This document shows, one piece after another, positions 1 to 9,930 of a DNA stretch of 28,570 bases. This DNA comes from Elysia marginata (lineage: Eukaryota > Mollusca > Gastropoda > Plakobranchidae). Position 1 is the first letter of the stretch; each line of letters opens with the position of its first letter. The stretch covers positions 311,872-340,441 of the forward strand of contig BMAT01006594.1 in the NCBI GenBank assembly GCA_019649035.1, written 5' to 3'. The notes beneath the pieces are model-generated. The model saw only the letters and a program-made list of their open reading frames with translations, did no database searches and had not been told where the DNA came from. The translations under genes were made by a program, and so were the position numbers.

Positions 1-16
1 TATATATATATATATT
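1..16. repeat. (TA)n microsatellite at window edge
   Basis: The window opens inside a simple TA repeat whose other end is cut off. A second short TA-rich run lies at 268-285. Confidence 0.8.
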
Positions 17-880
17 CTTCAGCAGATGCTTCACGATTTGTTGGATAAAACCCAGAACAAATGAGTTGTTGGTAAGATATTGCCAGGAGTGTTTTAAATT
101 TAGTCTTTCATAGGCTTAAGGAGATTGGATGCCGAAGTTGCATATTATACTAGAATAATCCAAGGCGAAGAGGGGTAGAGATTGCTTCGAAATAGAATTT
201 CGGTAAGTGTTTATGGAAATAGTCTTAAAAAATAAAGGGGTTTTACAGAAATGTGGATAGCAGATCTATATATATATTATATAAGTAGCAATTGCAGTTT
301 CTTCTCCTTCAGAGCCGTGCCTCTTGCAAAGCTTTGCTCAGGGTAAAGGTTCAAATGGAGTAGAGAAATTCCGCACAAAAAATCTTAGAAGGGCTGCTCC
401 TCTCAATCTACACCATGCCTCCTGTAAAGCGATGGTCCAAATAGAGATTTAAAGCGGCTTAAAATATGTGGAATGGAACAATAAAGTTTTCGTAAGGTCA
501 ACAATCAAGAATCTTTTTGTATTAGAAACTGAATTTGTTGAGAGCACATATATATGCAGAGCAAAAGCAAAAAAGAACACAGGGTGTTTTTTCATCGGGA
601 CATTACCTCCTGCAAGGAATGTACTGAGTGAAGGAGTCAACCCGCTTTATGTGGTCGACATACTGTGAAGAAAAAACTGAAGCAACATGTTTGGTCTGAA
701 ATAAAAAGGGTGTGAGGATTATCTGTCCAGGCTTTTAGCATCCTGTCTGAGAATTAAACTAGTCGATATCAAGTTAGAAGCACAAGGGCAGTAGTTCCAA
801 GAGATATAGGGTGGACAGAGGGAACATGGTATTAGTAAATGTTAGTCCTACTCTAAGAAGATCGGCGTTCTTTTGAGGTC
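17..880. other. No recognisable gene; possible 3' flank of the L1-like element
   Basis: This stretch is AT-rich. The short open frames at 449-668, on both strands, overlap each other and show no motif I recognise. It lies just downstream, in the minus-strand sense, of the L1-like ORF2, so part of it may be that element's 3' untranslated region. I see no poly-A tail or tandem tail marking the element's end. Confidence 0.4.
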
Positions 881-889
881 GAAACATAA

Positions 890-2275
890 GAGGTGAATAG
901 CTTTACTAGTCTAATGGTTAACTATCGAAGACAAATAAAAAAGAAGGAATTAGGAAAGAATGTCCCTGTAGCAAGCCTCTTTTTCAAAAATATCAATCAG
1001 TCTCCCTCCAACCAATACCGTATTTCCAATTTGGAATGGATATCTTACCTACAAGTAAGCTCTTTTTATATTGGATGGTTTTGGTATTCCCAAAAAACTG
1101 TTCAACAAAACCCTCTTGCCTTTTTGTGCTGCAACTATGTTCTCTATTTAATCCCAAAGATGTTCAACTTTTTGGCAATCAAAAAAAGGAACTATCCACA
1201 AAGTCTATTGTTATCACAATGTGAGCGTTGTTGACTATTTTTATGCCCACTTTGTTTAGCAGTATGTTAGATATTGTCTAACATTTTCCAGTGTTAAACT
1301 CGTAGCCTAGTTTCTGTCTTACATTCCAAAGAATATTCCAACATTTATCGTTTATTTTTATATTGAATATTATTTCCCAAAGCATTGCAGCGGGGGATTT
1401 CTCGTTTACTCATATCAAAGCGGCGATTATTTCTATTTAAGTTTTTAATACATTTTTTTTTTAAAGTATAGTTCCTGTAGGTTGTACAGTATCGCGAATC
1501 ATACCTCGAAGAACAGCGTTCTGAATTAAATTATAGTCTGTTTGTTTGTTTGGGTAATAGTCGTGCTTCTCCATGAATTCTGGATGAGACATCAGTCTGT
1601 TGGATATGCATACACCTCGTACGTATAGAATTTTACTCCCGATGCGCTGGCTCAGGAATAGAACCGAATTTTTAAAGGTTATATTTTTGTTGTTGTACCA
1701 TGTATCGTGCATCATATTGCCTTGATTAGAACTAGTATGCGCATCGTGTTTAATCCAGACCTCTGTTACTTCTCTCCAGAATGAACTTGGTTTACACCTT
1801 TCATTTTTTTCATTTTTTCCATGTCTTTATTGTTCTCGAAGACCGACAATCCACCAATCTTGTTTAACTGAAACTAGGAAATGTGTGCCCACTTTTCGTC
1901 TTTTTCCACATTAGTTTTATTTTTGCCCAGCTCAAGTAAATTGAGGTTTGTAGCTCCACCATGTTTCCCATGTCCAGGCCACGCATAGATTTGGGGTTGT
2001 ATAAAACGTAAGGTTTTATTTTCTCGAAGGCTCTAGTGTTCGTAATTTTTTCCATGAGAATCTAAAAGATAGGTTTAATTTACTCAATATAATTATGTTG
2101 AGGTATACACCGCTTTGCAAAATGAAAATAAACAGACTAAAGTCACTAAGACCAAAAGTTTTGATAATATAGATATTTCCTATTATTAACAAAGAAAGTG
2201 CCCGTTCTTGGTTTTCTGTCTTGTTTTCAGATTTTCTTCTATGTCTTGCGGAGCCTGCTTAGTGCTAAGTGTTAA
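890..2275 (-). pseudogene. L1-like ORF2, thumb and C-terminal part
   Basis: This is the downstream half of the broken ORF2, cut off from the RT core by the plus-strand LINE. Three recognisable pieces follow in order on the minus strand. A thumb segment at about 2270-1864 includes the wording ISILSKL and YNPKSMRGLDM, matching the 'PK..GGL.M.D' region of L1 proteins. A piece at 1715-1461 begins with WYNNKNITFKNS. A C-terminal piece at about 1345-960 includes FFDCQKVEHLWD at 1186-1151, which fits the Cys/His-rich tail of L1-like ORF2 where a 'FF.C..v..fW' pattern is usual. Reading frames shift repeatedly and stops occur in each piece. Plus-strand open frames at 893-1234 are shadows of this sequence. 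The assignment rests on family wording recalled by eye, without an alignment. Confidence 0.7.
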
Positions 2276-2296
2276 GGTTTTTTTTTTTTCACGCAA

Positions 2297-4243
2297 ATGT
2301 GGGAATCGCTACGTGCCTGCTTCGAGATCACGGATTGGACTGTTTTCACCGACACAGCGACAGACGTAGATGAACTGGCTGATGTAGTGTCGAGTTACAT
2401 AAACCTTTGTGTTGATAGTAATGTGACAACAAAAACTGTGAAGGTCTACCCCAACAATAAACCCTGGGTTACAAGTGATATTCGAAAATCTCTCAAGAAA
2501 AAGAAGACTGCATTTAATAACAAAAACGAAGACGAACTTAAAGCAGTACAAAGAGAGTTAAAGAATGTATTAAGAAAAGGGAGAGAAGATTATAGAAAAA
2601 AGGTAGAAGAAAAGTTCAAGACAAATGATATGAAGAGTGTGTGGGAAGGTATGAGGATGATGACCGTCAGCGAGTGAATGAAAGCGTTGACTATGCTAAT
2701 AAGCTGAATAAATTTTACTCGAGGTTTGATTGTTTTGATTTCTCCGAACAGCTTACTACTAAATTAAACACTATGAATGTAGAAGGCATAAACTCGGGAG
2801 AAAAAATAATGATCTAGGAAATTGAGGTTTTAAAAATACTACGAGCAATAAAACCCAACAAGGTCACGGGACCGGATAATGTTAGACCAAGCATACTAAA
2901 AAAATGTGCACAACAGCTGTCCTCGGTTCTTTGTAATATCTTCAATAAATCACTGGCGGAGAACATTGTACCAAATATTTGGAAAACTTCATGTGTCATT
3001 CCTGTCCCTAAAATATCAAACGTTGAATGTTTAAATGATTTATGCCCAGTTGCTATGACATCTTGTGTAATGAAAGCATTGGAAAAATGTATCTTACCAC
3101 ACCTTGGTTATCTCACTCAAGATTAATATAGATCCCCTACAATTTGCGTATAGACCAAAGAGAAGCGTTGACGATGCGATATTACCTGTTCTTCATAACC
3201 TTTATTTTCATTTAGATAAACCTTCTACATCTGTCAGGCTAATGTTCTTCGATTTTTCAAGTGCCTTAAATACCATCCAACCTCATATTTTGTTGGACAA
3301 ACTAAAATACTACAATGTACTACTTCCTACAATAAGATGGATAATTGACTATCTCACAAAACGTCCCCAGTTTGTAAAGATAGGTACTGAACTTGTTTCA
3401 GATATTACATTTACTAACACAGAAGCCCCCCAGGGTACTGTGTTGGCTCCTTTCCTGTTTTCGATCTACACTGCTGATAGCAGGGCCACTCACGATGGCT
3501 GTGTAATTGACAAATACGCCGACGACACAGTATTAACTGGACTCATTTCTAATGATGAAGACCAAGGGTATAAGCAGGAGATTGATAGATGTGTCGAATG
3601 GTTCGATGAAAATTACCTGCAGTTAAATATAAACAAGACTAAGGAAATGATCATAGATTTTAGAAGGCAGAAAAACGTCTTACAACCTGTAGTCATAAAA
3701 GGAGGAGAAGTAGAGAGAGTGGAAACTTTTAATATCTTGGGGTCGTTTTTGACAATAAACAATCCTGGACCCATAGTACAGATGCTGTGATAAAGAAAAC
3801 AAATACTAGAGTATACTGTCTCAGAAAACTAAGATCTTTTAATCTCGATAAAAAAAAACTCCTTCAAATGTTCTACTCTTCTATAATTAGAAGCGTTCTA
3901 ACGTTTGGAATTGCATGCTGGGGTGGTAACATTACGCAACAAGATAAAAATACGCTAGACAAAATTAATAAAAAGCCATCCACGGTGGTGGGTATAAAAC
4001 AAGAAAGTATAACCAGTCTTGTGCCAGGAAGCACAATTAAAGAAAGTACACTGCATAAAGAATAATAACACCCATCCCCTCTTTAGTGCGGTTTTTGAAG
4101 ACCTTTTGATAAAACGTAGCGGGAGACTCAGAGTGCCCCAAACAAAAACTGTAAGATGTTCAAATTCCTTTGTACTCCAATCTGTGATACTCTATAATAA
4201 GAACTATACAAGACACGGAGAGGTGATATACGTTATTCTATAG
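2297..4243 (+). pseudogene. CR1/L2-type reverse transcriptase, frameshifted
   Basis: The order is as follows. A linker region lies at 2297-2677, with CFEITDWTVF at its start and NNKPWVTSD. RT fingers follow at 2674-3123, with NKVTGPDNVRPSILK. The palm has motif A around FFDFSSALNTIQ (3245-3280), motif B APQGTVLAP (3425-3451) and motif C YADD (3515-3526). The C-terminal region has YSSIIRSVLTFGIACWGGN and ends at 4243. All catalytic aspartates of the palm remain. The frame is broken by shifts near 2674, 3115, 3760 and 4018 and by an in-frame TAG at 2815-2817, so no functional protein can be made. ATG codons at 2297, 3104 and 3787 are only internal methionines, not true starts. The family assignment is firm for a CR1/L2/Rex1-like LINE; the exact clade is not decided. 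Confidence 0.92.
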
Positions 4244-4607
4244 AGGCCTTTTTACATTACCGCCGTATACATAACACGACTGGTTTTTTTTTAATTATAA
4301 ATATATACACCACTTATTTATGTAACTTTTATGACCTACCTTTTCTATCTCTATGTATATGAAATTCTTATTCCTGATAGTTCTTATATAAATATTGATA
4401 AGTGATTGACTCTTTACATCAATTTATATATGTTTACAAGACAAGACTGTGTTGAAGTTTGTTCCATTTTTACTGCACTGCATATTTCCTAAAATTTATA
4501 TCATATTTTGTCTACTTTATACTCGTTTTTGTATAATGCCTTTAATATCTGTTATCGTGTATTATATGTAGATATCTGTGTTTTTAAGACGGAGGTGTAC
4601 ATGAATT
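4244..4607 (+). other. 3' untranslated region of the CR1/L2-type LINE
   Basis: This AT-rich stretch has no gene. It separates the last RT-encoded residues from the terminal hairpin and is best read as the LINE's 3' untranslated region. Confidence 0.6.
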
Positions 4608-4620
4608 TCCCATGATGGGA
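4608..4620 (+). other. 3' stem-loop of the LINE
   Basis: TCCCA and TGGGA pair around a TGA loop, just before the element's tail. In CR1/L2-group LINEs a conserved hairpin near the 3' end of the RNA is recognised by the element's own RT. Position, size and the adjoining 'gatgaata' context fit that pattern. Confidence 0.65.
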
Positions 4621-4633
4621 TGAATACAGCTAT

Positions 4634-4653
4634 TCTTATCTTATCTTATCTTA
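4634..4653 (+). repeat. Pentanucleotide LINE tail, (TCTTA)4
   Basis: Four perfect TCTTA units end the LINE, followed by a partial unit. Short tandem tails instead of poly-A are typical of CR1/L2-type elements and mark the 3' insertion border. Confidence 0.8.
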
Positions 4654-4659
4654 TATTAT

Positions 4660-7417
4660 GCCCATGATATCTTGTCCATATATTTTGTTTGGACCCATGA
4701 CTAAGGCCTGGCATTTTTTTTTGTTATTAATGGCCTGAAAATCCGAAAACAACTTTATTTGTGAAATAACCTTTCTAAAATATATTACGTCTCGAGGAAC
4801 AACGTCTTATCGTCTGCAAATTGCTTGATTTTTACTACCCACTTACGGCAGGGTTATTACTTGGATGGCTTGACTTTGTCTGATATGTAATGCTAACACT
4901 TTTGCGCATAAGAGAAAAAAATAGAGGGGCTATCTATAGGGCAACCTTGTGTTACTCCTCTTTCAATATTGAATTCGCGGGACAGATTGCCGCCATTTTT
5001 AACTAGACCAGTTCAGTCTTTTAGCAAGATGGCTAGCCATTTTAAACATTTTTCTCAAATATGAAAGGTTTGAAATTTTCTAACATGAAGTTAACTGAAA
5101 CTGTATCAAAGGCTTTTTGATAATCTATAGCTAAAACAATACTGTGTGTTATTTGATCGCCTTCATATTCTATAGTGTCTGCTATTTCTCTCAGTGTGGA
5201 TGATATGTTTCTGCTTTTTAGGAGACCAGACTGATCGGCACTTACAATGTCAATTATGACCTGACCAAGGAGTAGAGCTAGCGCTTAGAGATGGGTTTAC
5301 ACGGTAGATTTCAGAACGAAAATTCAGAATGATATTTTCCTGGTGATTTCAGGACGAAAATTCTTTCTGATTCCGCCCGTTTTTGTGAGGTTCTTACTCG
5401 ATGCCAAAATGAGAAAAAAGCGAAGTTTAGGCCACCCCTAAATCTATCTAGAATCTAGATCTAATCTAGTGCTGAATCTTTCGCCTCAACTTTATATCTA
5501 TATCTCGATGTAGAAATATTGCACAATTCCCGAAAGTCTGGCTTTACATTCAAAACAGTATGCTAATTATTATTTTAGATGTGTACTGGCATTTTCTTAT
5601 CATGTGTGGATGACAGAAGCAAAGCCGATCCCGATTCATTAATGAAAGAAACCGTTATTTTTCTGGAAAAACTTAACGTTTGAGATGATTGTCTATCCCA
5701 CAATACATTGCCCGTTCTGATTCTCCCAAAAAGTAGTAATCTTTCTAGTTGCAGTTCTCGGGTGGTAATCTACCGAAAAATCAGAACGGAAAGGAATTTC
5801 GGTGGGCAATCTACTCGTTCGAACGCTCTAAAATTACGTTCTGATTTTCATTCTGATTTTGTATGCCATTTTAGAAAGGTGTAAATCCATCTTTAGCTAG
5901 GATCTTGTAGTCTGTGTTTGTTGATGAGATGGGACGCCAATTGGGCAAATGGTCCCGTGAAAGCCCTTTATTTTTATGTAGGAGAGTGATCATTTATCTT
6001 CTTTGTAAGTATGATAACTGTCCGCCCTGTAGACTGTATGAGTATGAATCTAATAAATTAGGTTTTAATTTGGTAAAATACTTGTACAATTCGGTGGGTA
6101 TTCCATCTATACAAGGAGATGCTTTGTTTTTTTATCAATTTCGGTGCCGCGAGCACCTCGTCTTCTTTGAATTCCTGGTCGCGGGTTGTCTTTTTTTAAC
6201 TTTCTTTAATTTGAGAAATCTCAAGGTTGGAGAAGAAATTACCAGATAAGTATTTCACGTGCCGGTATGGTTTGTCTTCTTTGTACAGTTTTTCGTAGAA
6301 GTCAGTTACCTCTTCTAATATTTATTGCGGTGTTGGAACTCATTTTCCGTATTTGCTTTTTAATCTTTAGGTTGTATTATCTTTCATACTGCGTTTTAAG
6401 CCAAATAAGCTTGTTTCCCTTGTTTGATCTTTGCTCAAATTTTGAGCTACTCGAGTTTCCGCTAACATTGGCATTGAAATTTCTATTTTTTTTATTTCTT
6501 TCAGCATTTTCTATACCATAAACTTGAGCTTTTTAAAGATATTTAGTTTTTCTAGATTTCTTATTTTATTGCTTTTATGCTTTGTACAGCGAAATCGTCC
6601 ATTTCCTTAATCTCGATTTTTATCATGTCTTATCCTTGATGGGGATCCAGCTTTCAAAGCTACTCTTTTGCTCCAATGAAAAGGTTGTTTATCTTTATGG
6701 ACATATGCTTGGTCGCGGAGTAAAGATGTTTTCAATTTGAATGTTGATGGTCCGATTTCAAATGGTGTAAAACTATCGATAACACAGATCGGCGTGTGAT
6801 CTGAGAAACCTGGTGATTTTATATATACTTTTCGACAACATGTCTGGTGAGGTCTTCTCCTGGTAAGATGTAGTCCAGTCTTCTTGCGATCGCGGGAGAA
6901 CCTCCACTCTATATAGTCTTTCTCTCCTGCGTGATGTAGTGTTTATATATCAGTGAGTTGAAGCTCAGAAAGACTACGTATGGTGTTATTTGAGTGTTTT
7001 ATCCCACATATCACGTCAAGTTCATTGTCTAGAACTGTATTGAAGTCTCCTAAGCATATAAAGTTTTCTAGCCGGTTCTGCCCTTTCATTGATAAGAGGT
7101 TTCGTTTTACATTGTTAAAAAATCCTTTTCCCCGTTCAGCACAAGGACTATAAATATATATGACGATCAATGTAATATCAGGGGAAGTTTGTTTTGAAGA
7201 GATAACTATCCATTTATTTTTGTAAAGTAGAAGAATTTTGTCTTGCTCAATTGATTTATTAAAAAGAGTTAGAATGCCTTTACTTCTCCTCGTGTCGTCT
7301 GTTAGATGGATGTGACCTCCACTTTCCTTTTTAAGTTCAGAGAATGGCTTTTCTTTTCAAGGTATTTTTGAACCCTTGAATGTTCCACGATAGAACTTTT
7401 GTTTCATTGGTTGCCAT
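4660..7417 (-). pseudogene. L1-like ORF2, endonuclease and reverse transcriptase part
   Basis: ORF2 most likely starts at the ATG at 7417-7415, because MATNETKVLSWNIQGF gives the usual N-terminal endonuclease strand (SWN.(R/Q)G). The AP-type endonuclease continues with YIYSPCAERGKGFF and the GDFN motif (7050-7039) and ends with GFSDHTPI, whose SDH catalytic triplet is at 6804-6796. The segment that should hold the catalytic Glu (QE.H) seems deleted between about 7350 and 7300. RT motifs follow. WRPIS and YKILA lie at about 5935-5896; the MITE cuts in just after them. Then come motif A AIDYQKAFD (5130-5104), motif B-like RGVTQGC (4959-4939) and motif C QFADD (4823-4809). The sequence stops matching where the plus-strand LINE begins. 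Frames shift often and stops are common. Plus-strand open frames at 5914-6521 are shadows. Confidence 0.85.
5288..5893. mobile_element. PIF/Harbinger-like MITE, non-autonomous
   Basis: The element is 606 bp long. Its ends are imperfect inverted repeats: GAGATGGGTTTACAC on the left, and AAGATGGATTTACAC when the right end is read on the minus strand (13 of 15 positions agree). Subterminal copies of the CAGAACG and AATTCAGAATG words extend the symmetry. Both sides carry TTA (5285-5287 and 5893-5895), which fits the 3-bp TTA target of PIF/Harbinger elements; a Tc1/mariner TA target cannot be excluded. No transposase is encoded. A cluster of TCTAGA-type words lies near 5447-5470. It is inserted in the L1-like RT: the conserved fingers wording is split, and it becomes contiguous if the element and one target copy are left out. 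Confidence 0.72.
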
Positions 7418-7562
7418 TTCTCAATTTGGGTTTGTTTATCTTGTACATAATTATGTCGTCTAAAAATGACCCATCAGTCCTTATTTGAGCTGCGCTCTCA
7501 ATGTTTGCGTGAGCGCTGCTCATTTTCAGGAGTTGGACTGCCAGGTTTGTACTTTTTCTTAC

Positions 7563-8572
7563 TCAAAGAGAGCGCCTTCTCCAGGTATTTTGTGATGTCA
7601 GCCATGGGCCTTTTATGTTTTTAGGTCTGCCTTTTTTATCAGTTGTGTCGAATTCTCTACATGTTGAGGACTCTTCTGTTGGGCTTGAGGTTTTTTCTTT
7701 ACTCGTGTTCGTGTTCGCATTCTTTGATTTTTTTATTTTGTTACTGTGGTCCATCCTTTCGATATATCGGGGTCATTTTCACTGTTCTCTGGTTCGGAGT
7801 TGACTTGCGAGGCTTTTTTGTTTTTGTGTCTTCTTCATCCTTATCATTACTGTTTTCTCTCTTTTCTTTGTCTGACTTGTTGTTTTCGTCCAACTGTTGG
7901 GTTGTTGTTTTTTTTTTGGTTGTTTTGTTGTTTTTTTTTTGGGCAATTCACCGCTCTATAGCCCGGTTTTACAAACAAAACACACTTCTTGTTGTGTGCA
8001 GTTTCTAGCTAAGTGGCCTTTTTTAACACAACTACAAGTCATATTTGTGACCTTTTCTTTGTAAAGAAAATCCTTGCTTTGAATTGGCTCACAAAAATAT
8101 TGTGCTTTATATTTGTTTTTGGTAGATAGATCCATACAAATCGTCTCCCGAAAGCCACTAGTGTAGCTTGCCTTGGGGGTCTGTGATCTCCTATATTTTC
8201 ATTCTTGATCGTAACGTCAAGCCTTTTTTAATATGGGCCGCTTCCAACGCCTCCTTTGCGACACATAATCCGGATGTCTGATATTAGAAGTTTTGTTGTT
8301 GGAATTTATTTCCAGTTACTTCCTCGCAATTAAAGAGGATATTTAAACAGAAATGTTAATTCCATTGATTCTAAGCCCTTTGGACAAAAGCTTAATACGA
8401 GCCTGTGGCTCATTGACGTAAATACTTCATAGCGAGTTGAGTCTTAGGGTCCCGCCCCATCCACCATTTCTTGTCTCCCTATACTTTTACTAGCGGCTAA
8501 ACAAACATCGTAGTTTGTGCAGTTCTCATCGTCTGGCAGATTGCGAGCCAAAACAGAAACAGGCCAAGTCAT
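7563..8572 (-). pseudogene. L1/Tx1-like ORF1 with CCHC zinc knuckles
   Basis: This is the nucleic-acid-binding protein of the LINE, which in L1/Tx1 elements packages the RNA. The ATG at 8572-8570 (MTWPVSVLARNLPDDEN) is a plausible start because a stop lies just upstream in frame. The middle part (about 8330-8060) has DVTIKNENIG and FGRRFVWIYLP. Two zinc knuckles follow. The first is at 8036-7998 and reads CSCVKKGHLARNC, with the first Cys displaced from the usual spacing. The second is at 7984-7944; it starts CFVCKTG and then continues in a shifted frame as YRAVNC. The tail at 7754-7563 is Lys/Ser/Thr-rich. At least one stop and one or more frameshifts kill it. Plus-strand frames at 7615-8008 are shadows of it. 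Confidence 0.68.
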
Positions 8573-9269
8573 TACTTAACCTTTTCGCCTAAGTGAAAAC
8601 TCTTCAACAGTATAGTAAGTAAATGTCTTACTGAGTGTGTTTAGTACCCGAAGTACTTGGAGATAGGCGACTCTTAAAGAAAGAGAGCGGGAATCTATAA
8701 GATTTGATTAACTGAAAACTGGAAAAAGTAGTGAAGATGTTCCGAACTAAAAGGAAAAAAGAGGAGCAAAGAAAAAGACAAGCATTAGTAAGAAATGAAG
8801 AGGCAATACGCCGAAACAGTTAAAGAGTGAAACTAAACAAGAAGAAAATCCAGCGTGGAGGCCTAAGTCAAAGAACAGGTGAAAAGGTATGACTTAGAAC
8901 AAAACAAAATTGGACGAAAACTAGGCAAGTGAAGTAGAATGTAAGGGTGGCGGGTGCGAGAAAGAAAGAATGGGGACAGGAAAACCGAGCAAAAAAGGAG
9001 AAGGTAAAGCGAGATAAAAGAAGGAAGAAGGAAGAAGAACAGGAAACAATCTAGATGGTTGTCAAGCTAGGCCAATGGCCGCTGACACAGCAGCTTGAAT
9101 CGAAAAGCGGTGTGGGATGAAAGACGTCACAGCACAGCACAGCACTGTCAATCGCTAGATCCAAAGCAAAATATAACATTTCCAAAATGGAAAAGATTAA
9201 CCAAAAAACTACTTATCTCAGAGAATTAATACTTAAAGAAAACAGAGGAAAAGGTAAATAGCAAGTCTG
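8573..9269. other. Purine-rich stretch without a recognisable gene
   Basis: From about 8700 to 9060 the plus strand is strongly purine-rich, with many AGAAA and GAAGAA words. A 28-codon frame from 8739 (MFRTKRKKEEQRKRQ) is simply what such composition encodes. A short CAGCA tandem lies at 9131-9146. The left part may be 5' untranslated sequence of the L1-like element. Confidence 0.4.
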
Positions 9270-9830
9270 TTACATACCGCGAGCGCTCGCAAACAGTTTT
9301 CCGTTCGCGCTATGCAACGGCTAATTTACCACCTTTCGCCGAGAGCGCTTGCGGAGCGCTCGCGAACAACAGTTCGAGGTAGTCGGCGGCGAACTAAACA
9401 ACGCCGATTAGCTGAATTTTCATGGCGCTGTTTTCTTTTGAAATGTCAAGATCGAAAGTAGTTATGTACGCTAATGAGATATTTTACCGATCTTTACTAT
9501 TAATAAAATTATGTATCGAACGCAACTTAATGAACGAGTTTTCTGACATAGCCAGTCTTTTACTGATTTGGCCCTATTATTTTGCCAGGAACGTTAGGTG
9601 GTCACCATTTTAAAAAGGAGGTCGCTATTTGAAAATAGATGGTCGCCATTTTAAAAAAAGATGGCCGCCATCATATAAATGTGCTCGACATTTTTAAAAC
9701 CGTTAGCCGATAAGAGCGTTGCCTAGGACGTTGGCGGCAAACCGTTCTCCAGCTCGTGGCGAGCGCTTGCGCAATGCAACGGCCTCTTAGCCAGACCAGA
9801 AGTCATGACGAAGTCATAACCGGAAGTCCT
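9270..9830. repeat. CpG-rich palindromic island, likely a repeat element
   Basis: This block is far richer in CG dinucleotides than its surroundings. It holds a perfect 12-bp palindrome GCGAGCGCTCGC (9279-9290). The 11-mer GAGCGCTTGCG occurs twice (9343-9353 and 9761-9771), and the word ATGCAACGGC occurs near both ends (9312 and 9774). Near its right end GAAGTCATGAC is followed at once by GAAGTCATAAC. The symmetry of end motifs suggests a repeat copy such as a MITE or SINE, but I could not define termini or target duplications. Confidence 0.45.
9596..9677. repeat. Short tandem array of ATGGTCGCCATTTTAAAA-like units
   Basis: Four diverged units of about 20 to 22 bp follow one another. Each has a small palindromic core (TGGTCACCA, ATGGTCGCCAT, ATGGCCGCCAT) and an AT-rich spacer TTTTAAAA. 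The array lies inside the CpG-rich island. Confidence 0.65.
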
Positions 9831-9841
9831 CCTCTCCAATA

Positions 9842-9847
<6 letters not shown>

Positions 9848-9885
<38 letters not shown>

Positions 9886-9930
9886 CTCTCTCTCTCTTTC
9901 TTTCTCTCTCTTAATCTCTTTCTTTTCCCT
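9848..9930. repeat. (CT)n microsatellite
   Basis: About 17 uninterrupted CT units are followed by an impure CT/TTTC tract. Confidence 0.95.

Larger units (their letters stand above)
2285..4655 (+). mobile_element. 5'-truncated CR1/L2-type LINE inserted in the L1-like element
   Basis: A non-LTR retrotransposon copy begins abruptly after a T-run, at the linker between endonuclease and RT; no endonuclease is present upstream, which is the usual 5' truncation of LINE copies. It carries the linker, RT and C-terminal region, a 3' untranslated region of about 360 bp, a short hairpin and a pentanucleotide tail. Minus-strand L1-like ORF2 sequence is found on both sides (about 4660-4830 on the right, 2270-1864 on the left), so this copy landed inside that element and is younger. 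I could not find a target-site duplication. Some L1 codons between the two flanks appear missing, so the 5' junction near 2270-2290 is approximate. Confidence 0.88.
880..8600 (-). mobile_element. Decayed L1/Tx1-type LINE carrying two nested insertions
   Basis: Read on the minus strand, this region shows the order of an L1-group non-LTR retrotransposon. First comes an ORF1 with zinc knuckles (8572-7563), then a spacer of about 145 bp, then an ORF2 with AP-type endonuclease (from 7417), reverse transcriptase fingers and palm, thumb and C-terminal region (down to about 890). The ORF2 is split by a MITE at 5288-5893 and by a plus-strand LINE at about 2285-4655. Without the insertions the element would span roughly 4.7 kb. 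It has many frameshifts and stops, so it is dead. Motif wording resembles L1/Tx1 elements of invertebrates; the clade is inferred from the zinc-knuckle ORF1 and the wording around the RT motifs. Both outer ends are approximate, since I found no target-site duplication. Confidence 0.82.

Noticed and set aside
349..359. GGTTCAAATGG as a second B-box
   Set aside because: It departs from the consensus at the last positions and has no A-box at the right distance.
893..1234. Plus-strand 113-codon frame
   Set aside because: It is antisense to the C-terminal part of the L1-like ORF2.
5914..6521. Plus-strand frames of 111 and 84 codons, the second hydrophobic
   Set aside because: They are antisense to the L1-like ORF2, whose motifs are on the minus strand.
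7615..8008. Plus-strand hydrophobic frames that look like membrane proteins
   Set aside because: They are antisense to the Lys-rich, zinc-knuckle ORF1 of the L1-like element.
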